Shown: piece by piece, positions 63,162 to 64,000 of the stretch | How the letters are laid out: every line of letters begins with the position of its first letter | Position numbering within the stretch: the first letter of the stretch is position 1 | Source of the DNA: OCS116 sp051531935 | Lineage (GTDB): Bacteria > Pseudomonadota > Alphaproteobacteria > Rhizobiales > OSC116 | Assembly (NCBI GenBank): GCA_051531935.1 | Contig: JAOPTR010000007.1 | Span: 124,001 to 188,000 of the forward strand | Length of the DNA: 64,000 nt | Direction of reading: 5' to 3' | Position numbers and translations under genes: made by a program | Notes under the pieces: generated by a model | What the model was told of the DNA's origin: nothing | What the model saw: only the letters and a program-made list of their open reading frames with translations | Databases searched by the model: none

Positions 63162-64000
63162 TCATTCTCCCGCTTTTTCTGCGGTTTCAGTTTCTAGCTT
63201 GGCTTTGTTTTCCGCAAGCGCGTTCTTCAGCCGCTCTTCTCGCAGTTTTTCAGCTTCAATACGGGTTATAACCAATACATCAGTACCAGCGGAGCTAAGT
63301 TTAGTGGCTAAAATCACATCACCATTTTTAATTAGGTCATCGGCATCAGCACTGGTCACCAAGGCATATTTGCCGTCATATCCAATGGTGGTAATCTTCA
63401 CAGGTCTTAACCGCGTTTCAGTTTTAGCTTCTTGTTTCTCTTCGTTTTTAGCGGTTTTCTCTGTTGCTTTCTCGTCACTTTTTTCAGCCATTTTGGTTTC
63501 TGTTTCAGCTACCACAACATCTCTTGTGTCCAAAATATATAATTTATCGCCATCATAAATAATATGTTCAGGCACTCTCAACACATCGGTAAATAACTGG
63601 TCAGGTATTTCAACGGTCATAAATGAGCCAACACGCAAAGTGGCAATGTCTTCCAAGCCCTTAATTTGCGCAAATAACTCTATCCCGCCAGATGATGCCG
63701 TAATTTGAGCCGCGACACGGTCAATGGTCGCAGTAAAGTTCTGCGTGGCATTACCAGCTTTCCAAATTAGGTTTACATCACGGCCAATCAAAGTGCCATC
63801 TTGTGCTAAAATACGGCCATAAAGGCTATCAGATAGCGTAAATACAATGTCCATCTGGCTACGGTCGATTAATGTCGCAACTTGCTCATTGGTGCTGGCC
63901 AATTGCCCAATTTGCATATTAGCATTTTGCACATAAGCATCAAAGGCTGCGTATATTTTTGTATGGTCCAAATCGCGTTGCGCTTTGTCAATCGACCATT
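63162..64000 (-). CDS. RND periplasmic adaptor (membrane fusion protein), 5' end beyond right edge
   Basis: The frame is open through the right edge: codons before the TTG at 63971 read WSIDKAQRD, continuous with LDHTKIYAAFDAYV, so the gene is cut by the window and its start is not visible. The visible part covers the end of the helical hairpin and lipoyl half (ALERTKIRAPFDG-like), the beta-barrel and the membrane-proximal region. Unusually, this last part holds a highly charged Glu/Lys stretch of about 35 residues (KMAEKSDEKATEKTAKN and onward) and a Glu/Lys-rich C-terminal tail. The permease gene follows after one base, so both form one pump operon. Confidence 0.9.
   Translation of the reverse strand, partial: WSIDKAQRDLDHTKIYAAFDAYVQNANMQIGQLASTNEQVATLIDRSQMDIVFTLSDSLYGRILAQDGTLIGRDVNLIWKAGNATQNFTATIDRVAAQITASSGGIELFAQIKGLEDIATLRVGSFMTVEIPDQLFTDVLRVPEHIIYDGDKLYILDTRDVVVAETETKMAEKSDEKATEKTAKNEEKQEAKTETRLRPVKITTIGYDGKYALVTSADADDLIKNGDVILATKLSSAGTDVLVITRIEAEKLREERLKNALAENKAKLETETAEKAGE

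Overview
The window looks like chromosomal DNA of an AT-rich alphaproteobacterium, probably free-living and marine or soil-dwelling. The clearest taxonomic clue is an imuA-imuB-dnaE2 mutagenesis cassette preceded by a GTTC-N7-GTTC LexA box, the alphaproteobacterial form of the SOS operator. Gene content (DppABCDF, ModABC, ECF41, GckA-type glycerate kinase, chemotaxis receptors, RND efflux) fits this, but nothing seen fixes the genus. I found no rRNA, tRNA, CRISPR array or intact insertion sequence.

Layout. 1-2.1 kb: a short, gene-poor accessory strip with a small membrane protein gene running off the left edge, a truncated phage BRO-N antirepressor remnant, and two small NTF2/SnoaL-like genes with non-ATG starts. 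2.1-11.2 kb: a dCache chemoreceptor with a perfect FNR/FixK-type box in front of it, then a five-gene peptide/oligosaccharide-type ABC importer. 11.2-15.6 kb: a tight opposing operon pta-ackA-SGNH esterase-PMH-like hydrolase, divergent from an aldose 1-epimerase gene. 16.8-22.2 kb: SOS cassette. 22.2-30.4 kb: an SDR epimerase, a secreted double SnoaL protein, then a two-component system followed by a DUF2271 protein, a PepSY-flavodoxin-reductase protein and ApbE, which together read as a periplasmic flavin electron-transfer module. 30.4-33.7 kb: a secreted GH9 glucanase divergent from a lactonase-type amidohydrolase. 33.8-35.5 kb: an ECF41 sigma factor with its typical carboxymuconolactone decarboxylase-like partner and a small membrane protein. 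35.6-44.4 kb: a DeoR regulator with an MFS transporter, and assorted transport, detoxification and protease genes. 44.6-47.1 kb: modABC. 47.4-53.9 kb: an HBM chemoreceptor, an APH-like kinase, a Sel1-repeat protein, a very C-rich and G-poor intergenic tract, an autoregulated-looking TetR with a membrane enzyme, and glycerate 2-kinase. 54.1-59.4 kb: dppABCDF. 59.5-64 kb: a fourth NTF2-like protein and an RND efflux pair running off the right edge.

How the parts fit. Most of the window is nutrient acquisition and sensing: two peptide-type ABC importers, molybdate uptake, sugar enzymes (GalM, SDR epimerase, GH9, lactonase, DeoR/MFS) and two chemoreceptors. Three loci share a TTANCGNTAA-like operator motif (SDR epimerase, and both sides of the GH9/lactonase promoter), suggesting one LacI-type sugar regulon. 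The observations most worth following are the four-gene pta-ackA-esterase-PMH operon, the flavinylation motif in the DUF2271 protein beside PepSY/ApbE, the dispersed family of four tiny NTF2-like proteins, the 10-bp-phased TGCA repeats before deoR, and the tract with 103 C and 7 G in 240 bases before tetR.
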